Below, piece by piece: positions 30,428-40,289 of a stretch of DNA of 64,000 bases; position 1 is the first letter of the stretch; every line of letters begins with the position of its first letter. A program made the translations under genes and the position numbers. The notes under the pieces were generated by a model. It searched no databases and was not told the DNA's origin. It was given only the letters and a program-made list of their open reading frames with translations. This DNA comes from Alicyclobacillus sp. SO9. GTDB lineage: Bacteria > Bacillota > Bacilli > Alicyclobacillales > Alicyclobacillaceae. The DNA lies in assembly GCF_016406125.1 (NCBI RefSeq), contig NZ_CP066339.1, positions 4,960,001 to 5,024,000 of the forward strand. Reading direction: 5' to 3'.

Positions 30428-31615
30428 TCAATTCATGCGTTCGACAACCATTGCCACTCCTTGGCCGCCGCCGATGCAAAGCGTTGCGAGTGCATAGCGT
30501 CCGCCCCGCTTTTGTAGTTCGTGCAGCAAAGTGACAAGAATTCTTGTCCCACTTGCCCCAATGGGATGTCCCAGAGCGATAGCGCCTCCGTTTACATTGA
30601 CTTTCTCATCTGGAAATCCCAACTCACGGGCGACAGCAATAGACTGTGAGGCAAAGGCTTCGTTGGCCTCAATCAAGTCCATGTCTGCTACCGTAAGTCC
30701 AGCCTTAGCCAGGGCCTTTCGCGTGGCTTCGATGGGACCTATGCCCATAATAGCGGGATCGACCCCAGCGCTCGCGTAGCCGAGAATGCGAGCCATCGGT
30801 TTCAATCCCAGCTCCGCAGCTTTGTCCTCACTTACAACAGTGACAGCTGCCGCACCGTCGTTAATACCCGACGCATTCCCGGCTGTGACGCACCCATCTT
30901 TTTTAAAGGCGGGGCGGAGCTTGGCAAGGACTTCAGCAGTTGTGCCGGCCCGCGGGTATTCATCTGTGTCAAATGTAACCGGACTGCCTTTGCGTTGCGG
31001 AATTTCCACAGGCACAATTTCATCCTTAAAACGGCCTGCTTCAATAGCCGCAGCGGCGCGTTGCTGACTGCGTGCGGCGAACGCATCCTGCTCTTCCCGG
31101 CTTACAGAAAACTGGTCACTTACGTTCTCTGCAGTGACACCCATGTGCACATCCGTAAACGCACACCACAGCCCATCCCGAATCATGCTGTCGACAACTT
31201 TCTTGTCACCCATGCGAAAGCCGCTGCGTGCACCTTCCAACAAATACGGAGCATTTGTCATACTCTCCATGCCGCCTGCCACGAGCACATCCGCATCGCC
31301 GGCACGAATGGCCTGTGCAGCCAGCATCACACTTTTCAACCCTGAACCGCAGACCTTATTAATGGTCATGGACGGAACAGTGTCCGCAATACCTGCTTGA
31401 ATTGCACTCTGCCGGGCAGGGTTTTGACCAATTCCGGCCTGTAACACATTTCCCATAATGATTTCTTCAACAGCACTGCTATCAATGTTCGCCCTTTGCA
31501 AGGCCTCCTTAATGACAATGGCACCCATAGCTGGTGCGGACAAAGGTGACAGCGCACCGTTAAAACTGCCAACCGGTGTTCGCACTGCACTCACAATAAC
31601 CGCTTCCTTGCCCAT
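30428..31615 (-). CDS. Acetyl-CoA acetyltransferase (thiolase)
   Basis: A 395-residue thiolase joining two acetyl-CoA to acetoacetyl-CoA, or the reverse. [19 protein letters not shown] holds the nucleophilic Cys near 88. [18 protein letters not shown] holds the catalytic His near 350, and [10 protein letters not shown] the second Cys near 380. Length and motifs fit the type II biosynthetic or degradative class. GGGGAG precedes the ATG. It stands alone between the atp operon and a repeat array and is not part of the B. subtilis neighbourhood. Confidence 0.93.
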   Translation of the reverse strand: MGKEAVIVSAVRTPVGSFNGALSPLSAPAMGAIVIKEALQRANIDSSAVEEIIMGNVLQAGIGQNPARQSAIQAGIADTVPSMTINKVCGSGLKSVMLAAQAIRAGDADVLVAGGMESMTNAPYLLEGARSGFRMGDKKVVDSMIRDGLWCAFTDVHMGVTAENVSDQFSVSREEQDAFAARSQQRAAAAIEAGRFKDEIVPVEIPQRKGSPVTFDTDEYPRAGTTAEVLAKLRPAFKKDGCVTAGNASGINDGAAAVTVVSEDKAAELGLKPMARILGYASAGVDPAIMGIGPIEATRKALAKAGLTVADMDLIEANEAFASQSIAVARELGFPDEKVNVNGGAIALGHPIGASGTRILVTLLHELQKRGGRYALATLCIGGGQGVAMVVERMN

Positions 31616-31953
31616 GTGGCTTCTCCCCTTTTAAATGTCTTGAATTCGCTGTGAAAAGGATGCTGCTGAAAGTATAAAAGGTACGTTTTGAAAAAGCGAT
31701 TGTTGAAAAATGATTGCCCCAGTAACAGTCTCTGCGACGCATTTGACCAGAGCACAATGAGATCCATCATCTGTCACCTGCATCGTCAAGCACCTCCATC
31801 GTGAAGCACTGCCGCGGTTTGATGGGGGCCCTGACCTGCGCAGAGAGGTGTAAGCACTTTCATATTATCAGGGAAAAGCGGATAAACCAACACTTTCCAC
31901 ACTTCTCCCAACGGCGAAAAAGCAACGATTTGATGGCAAACTATTTTACATCC

Positions 31954-33232
31954 GCAGATGATGTAGATAAGCGTTTCTGAAACGCTTATCCTCCACTGTG
32001 TCACCGCACTCGCCCGCTGGACTGGGGCCGCATCCGGAGCCTGCCGGGTGTGGGGTGGGGGGCGGGACGGGACGCCAGATAAGCTCCTCTCGGATCGCTA
32101 TTCCACCGCCCAGGCCCGAATTCGCCAAAATAAGCTCCTCCCGGATCCTTATCCGCTACCTACACCCCTGTTCAGAGCAGCTTTCCCACCGATAAGCTCT
32201 TCTCGGATCGCTATTCGCCGCGCGAACCCGCAGATGATGTAGATAAGCGTTTCTCAAACGCTTATCCTCCACTGTGTCACTGCGCTCGCCCGCTGGGCTG
32301 GGGCCGCATCCGAAGGCCTGCCGGGTGCGGGGTGGGGGGCGGGACGCCAGATAAGCTCTTCTCGGATCGCTATTGCACCGCCCGGGCCCGAATTCGCCGA
32401 AATAAGCTCCTCCCGGATCCTTATCCGCTACCGACACCCCTGTTCAGAGTGGCTTTTCCACCGATAAGCTCTTCTCGGATCGCTATTTGCCCCGCGAAAC
32501 CGCAGATGATGTAAATAAGCGTTTCTCAAACGCTTATCCTCCACTCCATCACTGCACTCGACCGCTGGGCTGGGGCCGCATCCGGAGCCTGCCGGGTGTG
32601 GGCTGGGGGGCGGGACGGGACGCCAGATAAGCTCCTCTCGGATCGCTATTCCACTGCCCGGGCCCGAATTCGCCAAAATAAGCTCCTCCCGGATCCTTAT
32701 CCGCTACCGACACCCCTGTTCAGAGCGGCTTTTCCACCGATAAGCTCTTCTCGGATCGCTATTTGCCCCGCGAAACCGCAGATGATGTAAATAAGCGTTT
32801 CTCAAACGCTTATCCTCCACTCCATCACTGCACTCGACCGCTGGGCTGGGGCCGCATCCGGAGCCTGCCGGGTGTGGCCCGCCAGATAAGCTCTTCTCGG
32901 ATCGCTATTGCACCGCCCGGGCCCGAATTCGCCGAAATAAGCTCCTCCCGGATCCTTATCCGCTACCGACACCCCTGTTCAGAGCGGCTTTTCCACCGAT
33001 AAGCTCTTCTCGGATCGCTATTTGCCCCTCGAAACCGCAGATGATGTAAATAAGCGTTTCTCAAACGCTTATCCTCCACTCCATCACTGCACTCGACCGC
33101 TGGGCTGGGGCCGCATCCGGAGCCTGCCGGGTGTGGCCCGCCAGATAAGCTCTTCTCGGATCGCTATTCGCCGCGCGAACCCGCAGATGATGTAGATAAG
33201 CGTTTCTCAAACGCTTATCCTCCACTGTGTCA
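31954..33232. repeat. Tandem about 275-bp repeat array with palindromic modules (family B)
   Basis: Units begin at GCAGATGATGTA near 31954, 32230, 32502, 32778, 33037 and 33182. The unit before the last is shortened to about 145 bp. Each starts with a near-perfect palindrome of GATAAGCGTTT and AAACGCTTATC around a 1-3 nt centre. Three imperfect hairpins of the type ATAAGCTC...GGATCGCTATT follow, separated by GC-rich linkers. Reading frames across it repeat the same peptide and have no ribosome sites. The flank at 31616-31953 shows no gene. Confidence 0.88.
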
Positions 33233-33345
33233 CTTCACTCGACTCCGCCACTCCAGTCGACCCCCGGGCCGCGAGCCTGTCCCCAGCCGCGTCTCAGCCA
33301 TGCCGATGCGGGTAGCATGCATCGACCAGATGTGCGTGCCGGACT

Positions 33346-34494
33346 CTACTTGTATACAAAGGGTTGCGGGCGCGGACCCCGCCCGAAGTGGTAAAGTATT
33401 GCCTCCACAATCCGTTTCGAGGCCTCGCCGTCGCCGTAGGGATTCTGCCTGTGGGCCATGTCCTGATAGGCACTTGAATCAGTCAACAACTTTGTGGCCT
33501 CACTCACAACCGCGTCCTCATTGGTACCGACCAGCTTTAAAGTACCAGCTGTGACGCCCTCAGGACGTTCTGTTGTATCGCGCAGAACAAGCACGGGCAC
33601 GCCCATACTCGGTGCTTCCTCCTGAATGCCGCCGGAGTCGCTCAAAATGAGGGTAGCCTTCGACATGAAGTTGTGGTTGTCGATGACGCCTAACGGATCA
33701 ATCAAGTGAATTCGGTGGTGATTCCCAAGCAGACGATAAGCTGTTTCGCGCACATTAGGATTCAGATGGACTGGATAAATGAGATGTACGTCCTCAAACC
33801 GTTCCACAATGCGAAACGCTGCGCGGCACAAATTCTCCAACTTTTCGCCGAAATTTTCGCGACGGTGAGCTGTCATATAAATAATTCGAGACTCAGATGG
33901 GATTTGATTCAACACGGTGTGCTCGTAATCCGGTTGAACTGTCGTCTTCATTGCGTCAACCACTGTGTTTCCGGTAACAAACACGCGCTCAGCGGGCTTC
34001 CCTTCACTCCAAAGATTCTTTGCAGACCACTGAGTGGGAGCAAAATACATGTCGCAGAGTACATCTGCCAACTGACGATTCATTTCTTCAGGGAAGGGAC
34101 TGTACTTGTCATATGTACGGAGTCCGGCTTCCACGTGGCCAATCGATACAGATTGGTAAAAAGCTGCCAGAGCGGCCGCAAATGTCGTGGTCGTATCGCC
34201 GTGAACCAGTACGATGTCCGGTTTTCGATCGCGAATGACCGGCTCAACTCCTTTAAGCGCCTTCGCGGTAATGGTCCCTAAAGACTGATTAGGTTCCATA
34301 ATGTCCAAGTCATCGTCTGGTTTAATTTCAAAAACCTGCAACACTTGATCGAGCATTTCACGGTGCTGAGCAGTTACACAGACAAGTGATTCCACATCGG
34401 GTTCGGCCTCCAGCGCTTTAACCAAGGGTGCCATTTTCACTGCTTCCGGACGAGTTCCAAAGACTGTCATGACGCGCAACGGAGACGCATTCAC
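33346..34494 (-). CDS. mnaA: UDP-N-acetylglucosamine 2-epimerase (non-hydrolysing)
   Basis: It interconverts UDP-GlcNAc and UDP-ManNAc for teichoic acid linkage units or capsule, in the cytosol. I chose the GTG at 34494, 7 nt after GGAGG, giving 382 residues. VFGTRPEAVKMAPLV at the N-terminus, HVEAGLRTYDKYSPFPEEMNR and LSDSGGIQEEAPSMGVPVLVLR are the WecB signatures. The order upp-mnaA then atp on the same strand matches B. subtilis. The symbol wecB would also fit. Confidence 0.95.
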   Translation of the reverse strand: MNASPLRVMTVFGTRPEAVKMAPLVKALEAEPDVESLVCVTAQHREMLDQVLQVFEIKPDDDLDIMEPNQSLGTITAKALKGVEPVIRDRKPDIVLVHGDTTTTFAAALAAFYQSVSIGHVEAGLRTYDKYSPFPEEMNRQLADVLCDMYFAPTQWSAKNLWSEGKPAERVFVTGNTVVDAMKTTVQPDYEHTVLNQIPSESRIIYMTAHRRENFGEKLENLCRAAFRIVERFEDVHLIYPVHLNPNVRETAYRLLGNHHRIHLIDPLGVIDNHNFMSKATLILSDSGGIQEEAPSMGVPVLVLRDTTERPEGVTAGTLKLVGTNEDAVVSEATKLLTDSSAYQDMAHRQNPYGDGEASKRIVEAILYHFGRGPRPQPFVYK

Positions 34495-34518
34495 ACACTT
34501 TCCTCCTTCGATTTGACT

Positions 34519-34598
34519 CAACTCTTCAACTCAACTCTTCAACTCAACTCTTCAACTCAACTCTTCAACTCAACTCTTCAACTCAACTCTTCAACTCA
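34519..34598. repeat. 13-bp tandem repeat
   Basis: About six copies of AACTCAACTCTTC lie between upp and mnaA, overlapping the upstream region of the mnaA ribosome site. The repeat is non-coding. Confidence 0.85.
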
Positions 34599-34624
34599 GT
34601 TTCTACTTTGTTCAGTCCAAGCGA

Positions 34625-35254
34625 TTAGCGTGTGCCAAACAGTCGATCGCCTGCATCGCCCAAGCCCGGAACAATATACCCGTGACTGTTGAGCTCCTTA
34701 TCAACTGCAGCCACATAGATATCGACATCCGGGTGACTGGCCTTCACCTTCTCAATTCCCTCGGGGGCTGCCACAAGGCACATGAGCTTGACGGAAACTG
34801 CTCCCCTTTTCTTAATGGCTGAAATGGCTGCGCTGGCCGATCCGCCTGTTGCAAGCATCGGATCGACAACGATAGCATCCCGTTCCTCCATGTGTTGTGG
34901 AAGCTTGCAGTAGTATTCTACGGGATCTAACGTCTCAGGATCGCGATATAATCCCACATGCCCCACCTTCGCATTCGGAATCAGGTTCAGAATTCCATCC
35001 AACATTCCCAATCCTGCTCTCAAAACGGGGATTAGCGCAAGTGTCTTCCCGGCAATCACCTGGGTCTTGGCATCACTGACAGGCGTAGTCACACTTACAT
35101 CCGCCAGCGGCAGTTCCCTGGTAATTTCGTAGGCCATGAGCATGGCGACTTCTTGCACCAAGGCTCGAAACTCTTTAGTTCCGGTATCCTTGTCCCGTAT
35201 ATATGTCAGTTTGTGTTGAATCAGGGGGTGTTTCAGAACATGGACTTGTCCCAC
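34625..35254 (-). CDS. upp: Uracil phosphoribosyltransferase
   Basis: It makes UMP from uracil and PRPP in pyrimidine salvage. In the 209-residue protein the PRPP motif is [13 protein letters not shown] near 127. [10 protein letters not shown] near 76 and the C-terminal uracil site [12 protein letters not shown] are diagnostic. The start is GTG at 35254 with AAGGAG 9 nt upstream. In B. subtilis the upstream neighbour is glyA; here about 19 kb intervenes. Confidence 0.97.
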   Translation of the reverse strand: MGQVHVLKHPLIQHKLTYIRDKDTGTKEFRALVQEVAMLMAYEITRELPLADVSVTTPVSDAKTQVIAGKTLALIPVLRAGLGMLDGILNLIPNAKVGHVGLYRDPETLDPVEYYCKLPQHMEERDAIVVDPMLATGGSASAAISAIKKRGAVSVKLMCLVAAPEGIEKVKASHPDVDIYVAAVDKELNSHGYIVPGLGDAGDRLFGTR

Positions 35255-35529
35255 GCACCCACACTCCTTCGCAGTATATTTTCATGAAATAAATAAACTC
35301 CCTGTCATTATAACAAAAGTCCCAAAATACAATGCGCTTAAGTCCGTTTTTTCGAGATAATGAAAGTGCTCATGTGATATAATGTGGTCTGCCAAATTCA
35401 ACAGTATGACGAAAAGACGAAATGACGAATTCGTAAATTGAATCCGACATTAGTAGTCGTACATGTCTGGAAATCCCGAGGATCGGACGACCTCTCCCTC
35501 AATCCCATTTTGAAAAGAGGTGCCGGTGC

Positions 35530-36696
35530 GTGGCTCAGTTGTCCAAGCTGCTCATTTTATCCGCCGCTTACGGCGAAGGTCATCAACAGGCTGCGTACGC
35601 CGTTCGCGATGCGCTGTCGTTGCAGAGTCCGGAAACCGAAGTCGTGATTGTCGACTTCGTTCGAATGGTTCATCCGCTTTTGGATTCCGTTGCAAGATAC
35701 TGTTATCTCAAAAGTGTCCAGTTCGCACCCTTGCTGTGGGACTGGTTTTATAAAGGTACAAGTAATCTATCTCCGTCTTCCATGATTCAAAAGAAGTTGA
35801 ACTCCGTTGGCATACACGCTTTGGAACGTCTGCTGACCGAGTCCAACCCGGATGTTGTGCTGTCTACGTTCCCCATTCCAGCTGGAGTCGTTTCGTTTTT
35901 GAAGCAACTTCGACGGACACAGGTCCCGCTGGCGACTATCATCACAGACCATGCCATTCACAGTCAGTGGATCCATCCGTTGACGACACGATATTTTGTT
36001 GGGTCCGATCACGTTCGCCAAGGCCTCATCCGCCGCGGCACAAGCCGCAGCAACATTTCCGTCACCGGCATTCCCATTCGCCCTGCTTTTGACGCTGCTT
36101 ATGACCGAAAGAGTCTTCAGGAAAAATACGGTTTGGACAAGAATCTGCCTACAGTCCTTGTCATGGGCGGTGCCTACGGCATCATGGGCGATATCAATCT
36201 GATTTGCGAAGAGCTGTTTAACTATCCAAAACCTGTGCAAGTGATTGTAGTCACAGGGCGCAACGACAGGATGAAAGCACAAATTGACGGCCTCGTTGCA
36301 AACGCGAAACAAACCGTAAAAGTCTATGGCTTCACGCAGGACGTTCACGAGTTGATGGGGGTCTCCGATATCGTACTGACCAAAGCCGGTGGATTAACCA
36401 TTTCAGAAGCCCTGGCCATGGAATTGCCAATGCTGTTATACCGCCCCATCCCAGGACAAGAAGTGCAAAACGCCGACTACTTGGTATCTGCAGGTGTTGC
36501 TGTACTAGCTGAGACTCGCCCCCAGGTCACAGACGCACTCCGTGATTTGTTGGTGGAAAACCCGCAGAAGCGCGAAAAAATGCGCCACATGACACGGCTC
36601 ATCCGCCGCCGTAACGCAGCAGGTAAAATTGCAGCGGAGCTCATGAACATGGCGGATGCAGTGGAGGTTCAAGCGCAGTACTCGTTCCCGGGGTAG
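35530..36696 (+). CDS. MGDG-synthase-like (GT28-type) glycosyltransferase
   Basis: A 388-residue GT-B glycosyltransferase. LSAAYGEGHQQAAYAVRDAL near residue 10 and NPDVVLSTFP near 105 form the MGDG_synth N-domain. The C-domain has GFTQDVHELMGVSDIVLTKAGG and SEALAMELPMLLY for nucleotide-sugar binding. Relatives such as UgtP add glucose or galactose to diacylglycerol, giving glycolipid anchors. B. subtilis YkoN is another relative, and the following deacetylase with a YkoP-like tail fits that context. The start is GTG with AGAGGTG upstream. The acceptor is not known. Confidence 0.85.
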   Translation: MAQLSKLLILSAAYGEGHQQAAYAVRDALSLQSPETEVVIVDFVRMVHPLLDSVARYCYLKSVQFAPLLWDWFYKGTSNLSPSSMIQKKLNSVGIHALERLLTESNPDVVLSTFPIPAGVVSFLKQLRRTQVPLATIITDHAIHSQWIHPLTTRYFVGSDHVRQGLIRRGTSRSNISVTGIPIRPAFDAAYDRKSLQEKYGLDKNLPTVLVMGGAYGIMGDINLICEELFNYPKPVQVIVVTGRNDRMKAQIDGLVANAKQTVKVYGFTQDVHELMGVSDIVLTKAGGLTISEALAMELPMLLYRPIPGQEVQNADYLVSAGVAVLAETRPQVTDALRDLLVENPQKREKMRHMTRLIRRRNAAGKIAAELMNMADAVEVQAQYSFPG

Positions 36697-36831
36697 GTCC
36701 CAAGGTAGGAACCGAGGTAATGCCCAGGGTATGTCCCGGGGTAGGAGTGCAGCGGCTTTTGGACACATCAGGAGCACTGCACAATACAATGACAGTAGAA
36801 AAACTGGTGGTCGTTGCTGGAGGGTTGTCTG

Positions 36832-38259
36832 GTGCCTCATCTTACTCTCATTACACTTTTGATACTGGCGCTTCTTGCTGGCCTCTTTCTGTGTTATGCA
36901 TTGCTTCCTGAAGCCCTGTTTCACTGGCTTCACATCGGCACATTTTATAAAGGATTAGATGCCGTACATGGTACCGTACGCGCTGTGTCACTCACCTTCG
37001 ACGACGGTCCCGATGAACGCTATACACCTGCCGTCTTGGATTGCCTCAGAAACTACAACGTGAGAGCTACGTTTTTTCTGGTAGCAGAAAACGCCCTGCA
37101 ACAGCCTGCACTGGTCCAGCGAATGATTAGAGAGGGCCACGAAATCGCATCTCACTCCTGCACACATCGCCATGCATGGTTACAAAATCCGTTCACTGTT
37201 TTTCAAGACGTTCGGGAGTCGAAAAGGATACTTGAAAATCTAACCGGACAACCCGTACGGTTTTACCGTCCACCATGGGGTGCCTTCTCGTTGGTCTCAA
37301 GACTCGCCATAAGAGCAGCAGGGCTTAAGCCTGTCTTGTGGTCCGGAAGGGCCATGGATTGGATGGAAAAGCAAACCGGCACCGCGGTAAGAAATAACAT
37401 GATTAACAGCGCCTGTTCAGGAGCAATCATCCTTTGTCATGATGCCGGCGGCGCCGAAGCCGCACCCGTCCGTACAATTGAAGCCTTGCCGGAAGCCATA
37501 GAGACGATTCAGGCCCTGCAGTACAGTTTTCAAACGGTGGGTGATCTGCACAATCAGAAACTTCATGAAACAAGACCGGCCTCGAAAGCTTCTCTGTACA
37601 AAACGTACCCTCTGCCAAGGCGATCATTGATTTTTGTGTGGAGGCTGGTGGAATGGGGCTTTACCCGGTTGTACAAGATTGAAAGCCTGGATGAAATATT
37701 CCGCTTCAACCGAACCGTATGGTCATTCGGACCGAGGCAATACACCTCTGCCCCTTCCCCTACCTCTGCCCCTTCCCATGCTTCTCCCCCTACCTCTACC
37801 CCCGCTGCAGCAAATCACGCTGCTCACTTGCTGCCTAAGCAAGCCCTGTTGCACGATGGTATGCCGGCTTTGGACCTCCACTTTCAAAACACAACTCTGG
37901 CGATGCTTTCCCAAGCAGATAACCCAAAGTCGCTGATAGGAGGTCTGAGACAAACTCGACGCGGGTTGCAACGTCTCGCAGCTTTGTTGCAGTATCACCC
38001 TGCATACCACGATATTCAAGCAATTACCGGAGTTACCTTGATCCACCGGGGAATCGAAACACTTGGATTTCATGTGGAAGACCTACCTTCCCACCGGGAA
38101 AGGCGGCGTTTGGAACGCTATATGCGCTTCCTAATGGCCCTGTACCACCCAGACGGAGTGCGCAGATTGAGACAGGGGCGACAAAGCCTTCACGTCAAGC
38201 ACGTATGGATGAGTCGGCAGGAACTCATCGATAGATACGGAAAAGCTGCTGCCACTTAG
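36832..38259 (+). CDS. Membrane-anchored polysaccharide deacetylase with YkoP-like C-terminal domain
   Basis: I chose the GTG at 36832, 8 nt after GGAGG, giving 475 residues. A signal anchor (about 3-25) precedes a NodB domain. LTFDDGPDERY holds the Asp dyad, EIASHSCTHRH the metal-binding HxxxH, RFYRPPWGAF motif 3 and ILCHDAGG the catalytic His. Such enzymes remove N-acetyl groups from wall or surface glycans. A Pro/Ser/Thr linker (about 305-325) leads to a C-terminal domain of about 150 residues resembling YkoP. It follows the glycosyltransferase by about 135 bp on the same strand and is probably cotranscribed. Domain confidence is high, substrate unknown. Confidence 0.85.
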   Translation: MPHLTLITLLILALLAGLFLCYALLPEALFHWLHIGTFYKGLDAVHGTVRAVSLTFDDGPDERYTPAVLDCLRNYNVRATFFLVAENALQQPALVQRMIREGHEIASHSCTHRHAWLQNPFTVFQDVRESKRILENLTGQPVRFYRPPWGAFSLVSRLAIRAAGLKPVLWSGRAMDWMEKQTGTAVRNNMINSACSGAIILCHDAGGAEAAPVRTIEALPEAIETIQALQYSFQTVGDLHNQKLHETRPASKASLYKTYPLPRRSLIFVWRLVEWGFTRLYKIESLDEIFRFNRTVWSFGPRQYTSAPSPTSAPSHASPPTSTPAAANHAAHLLPKQALLHDGMPALDLHFQNTTLAMLSQADNPKSLIGGLRQTRRGLQRLAALLQYHPAYHDIQAITGVTLIHRGIETLGFHVEDLPSHRERRRLERYMRFLMALYHPDGVRRLRQGRQSLHVKHVWMSRQELIDRYGKAAAT

Positions 38260-38309
38260 CACCATATAGAACAGATTCACCGGAGTGAAAACCCTTACTC
38301 CGCGCTCCG

Positions 38310-38326
38310 TGTCAGGTATTCTAACA
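38310..38326 (+). promoter_or_regulatory. TnrA/GlnR box upstream of amt
   Basis: TGTCA, seven bases, TAACA: an exact match to the TGTNAN7TNACA consensus bound by the MerR-type nitrogen regulators TnrA and GlnR. It lies about 87 bp before the amt start, suggesting induction under nitrogen limitation as for B. subtilis nrgAB. Confidence 0.7.
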
Positions 38327-38412
38327 AATTCTCTTGTTCCTCCACATGCCCCTTGGCATACTAAAACCACATCAAGTGAATTTTTGCAATGTTCAAGAGT
38401 GGAGGAATCCAA

Positions 38413-39735
38413 ATGCCAAACCCGTCCATTGTCACCGGATTGAATACGACTTGGGTTGTACTGACGGCTTCCATGATCTTTTTCATGGAAGGTGGGTTTG
38501 CGCTGCTAGAAGCGGGATTTATCCGCTCCAAGAACCACGTTTCAATCATTATGAAAGTATTCGCAGACCTGATTTTTGGGGTGTTCGCATATTTCTTAAT
38601 TGGATTTGGTTTAATGTTCGGAAAAAGTGCCTTCGGGCTCATCGGCACAAGCGGCTTCGCAATGCAGGGTGTTCTTTCCCATCTGCCGACAACCATTCCG
38701 CATCAGGCATTTTGGCTGTTCCAAGCCGCCTTTACAGTGGCTGCTGTCAGTATTGTCAGCGGCGCTGTAGCAGAACGGATGAACTTCAAGGCTTACGTAC
38801 TGTACGTGTTGCTGATGACAGCCATTATTTATCCTATCTCTGGACACTGGGTTTGGGGCAACCACGGGTGGTTGGCGCAGATGGGGATGAAGGATTTTGC
38901 GGGATCGACCGTAATTCACGCTATGGCAGGCTTTTCAGCCATGGTTGCAGCATCCATGATTGGTGCCCGAATCGGAAAATTTGGCACAGGTGAGAAGCCT
39001 CAGGCCTTCGCTCCCAGCAACCTGCCGTTGGCTGCTGTCGGAACCTTCGTCTTATGGTTTGGCTGGTTTGGATTTAATGCCGGCAGTACGCTCAACGCGC
39101 AGGCCGCTGACATTTCGCAGATTGCGATGAATACACTGCTTGCTTCCATCGCAGGCGGCGGAGCGGCAATGCTCTATACACTGTTCCGCGAAGATAAGGC
39201 GGATATCGGTGCTACGATTAACGGCATCTTGGCGGGGCTGGTTGCCATCACAGCAGGTTGTGCCTTTGTTGGATTCTGGAGTGCGCTTGTGATTGGCGCA
39301 GCTGCCGGTGTGCTGATGATTTGGGCTACGGGCTGGGTAGAGAAAATAGGCGTGGACGATCCCGTCGGCGCAGTCGCGGTCCACGGCGTCAACGGTGTCT
39401 TCGGCACCGTCATGGTGGGCCTGTTCGCACAAACAGGCGGCCTCTTAACAACCGGCCATTGGCATCTGCTCGGTGTTCAACTGCTCGGAACTGTTGTCGT
39501 GAGCCTGTGGGGGGTCGGTGCCACATTCGGATCGCTGAAACTTATCAATCTGTTTGTACCCCTGCGAGTGAGCCGCGAAGAAGAAGAAATCGGATTGGAT
39601 TTGAGTTCACACGGAACGGTGGCCACACACGTGGACTTGGGTGTTGTTTTCAGCCACGAGTGGCAAAAACACGCGACACCAGCAGCTCGACAAATGGCCA
39701 AAGCCTCTGCCATGACTTCAGAAGCCAGCGAGTAG
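38413..39735 (+). CDS. amt: Ammonium transporter Amt
   Basis: The ATG at 38413 has GGAGG 7 nt upstream (440 residues). An 11-helix Amt/Rh channel is expected. FFMEGGFALLEAGFIRSKN near 23 is the N-terminal signature, STVIHAMAGFSAMVAA near 168 holds the first pore His, and AVHGVNGVFGTVMVG near 315 the second. The C-terminal tail is longer than usual and ends TPAARQMAKASAMTSEASE. No glnK/glnB follows, which is unusual because most amt genes have a PII partner. A TnrA/GlnR box is upstream. Confidence 0.95.
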   Translation: MPNPSIVTGLNTTWVVLTASMIFFMEGGFALLEAGFIRSKNHVSIIMKVFADLIFGVFAYFLIGFGLMFGKSAFGLIGTSGFAMQGVLSHLPTTIPHQAFWLFQAAFTVAAVSIVSGAVAERMNFKAYVLYVLLMTAIIYPISGHWVWGNHGWLAQMGMKDFAGSTVIHAMAGFSAMVAASMIGARIGKFGTGEKPQAFAPSNLPLAAVGTFVLWFGWFGFNAGSTLNAQAADISQIAMNTLLASIAGGGAAMLYTLFREDKADIGATINGILAGLVAITAGCAFVGFWSALVIGAAAGVLMIWATGWVEKIGVDDPVGAVAVHGVNGVFGTVMVGLFAQTGGLLTTGHWHLLGVQLLGTVVVSLWGVGATFGSLKLINLFVPLRVSREEEEIGLDLSSHGTVATHVDLGVVFSHEWQKHATPAARQMAKASAMTSEASE

Positions 39736-39823
39736 CGCTTGCTGGCTCCCCGGGTAAACTGCCTTCGTCATGACGCCGCCAGTCTAGACACCGGCTCTAA
39801 CGGACTGTACAAACTACAACCCA

Positions 39824-39890
39824 ACTACACCAACTACACCAACTACACCAACTACACCAACTACACCAACTACACCAACTACAACCGACT
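39824..39890. repeat. 9-bp tandem repeat (AACTACACC)
   Basis: About seven perfect copies lie downstream of amt, followed by a degenerate copy. The repeat marks the left edge of the accessory island. It is non-coding. Confidence 0.85.
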
Positions 39891-39941
39891 GCGACGAACT
39901 GTTACGACCGGAGCGGCGTCTTTTGCCCTGTACTGAAATCA

Positions 39942-40289
39942 GTGCAGGGCATGCTCGTGTCCGCAGATGAAAAGCCCCCGATATGGTTCAATAAGACGCC
40001 CTCTGCTGACGTTTCACCTTCGTCTGAGGCGGAACAAGCGGTACAAGCAAGGCTCCGAGCTACTCACAAACTTACTCAGCAATTCGATGAGGCCCCCGCT
40101 GTCTTGGTACGGCGCAAAAATGCGTTTCAATCCCCAGCGTTGTTAAAGTTCATCGAGATGGTCCGGCCACTTACCCTCGAGAAATGGGCCAGTTTGGCGG
40201 TGCTGAGCATTTTTCGCCAGTACTTATCGACGGCAACATATACCTTGATGAGCCATTTTAGGTTGCCGGCCATTCCATACTACGCATAG
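39942..40289 (+). CDS. Hypothetical protein, unrecognised
   Basis: An open frame of 115 residues with no family I recognise. The N-terminal half is polar (SSEAEQAVQARLRATHKLTQQ). The C-terminal half is mildly hydrophobic. The ribosome site is weak. A 10-bp hairpin (39925-39950) ends right at the ATG at 39951, an alternative start. Its 3' end runs into the degraded intron reverse transcriptase on the opposite strand. It may be a remnant of a mobile element or spurious. Confidence 0.3.
   Translation: MQGMLVSADEKPPIWFNKTPSADVSPSSEAEQAVQARLRATHKLTQQFDEAPAVLVRRKNAFQSPALLKFIEMVRPLTLEKWASLAVLSIFRQYLSTATYTLMSHFRLPAIPYYA

Noticed and set aside
32048-33002. Several repetitive open frames on both strands in the family B array
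   Set aside because: They restate the same repeat peptide in successive units with no start signals.
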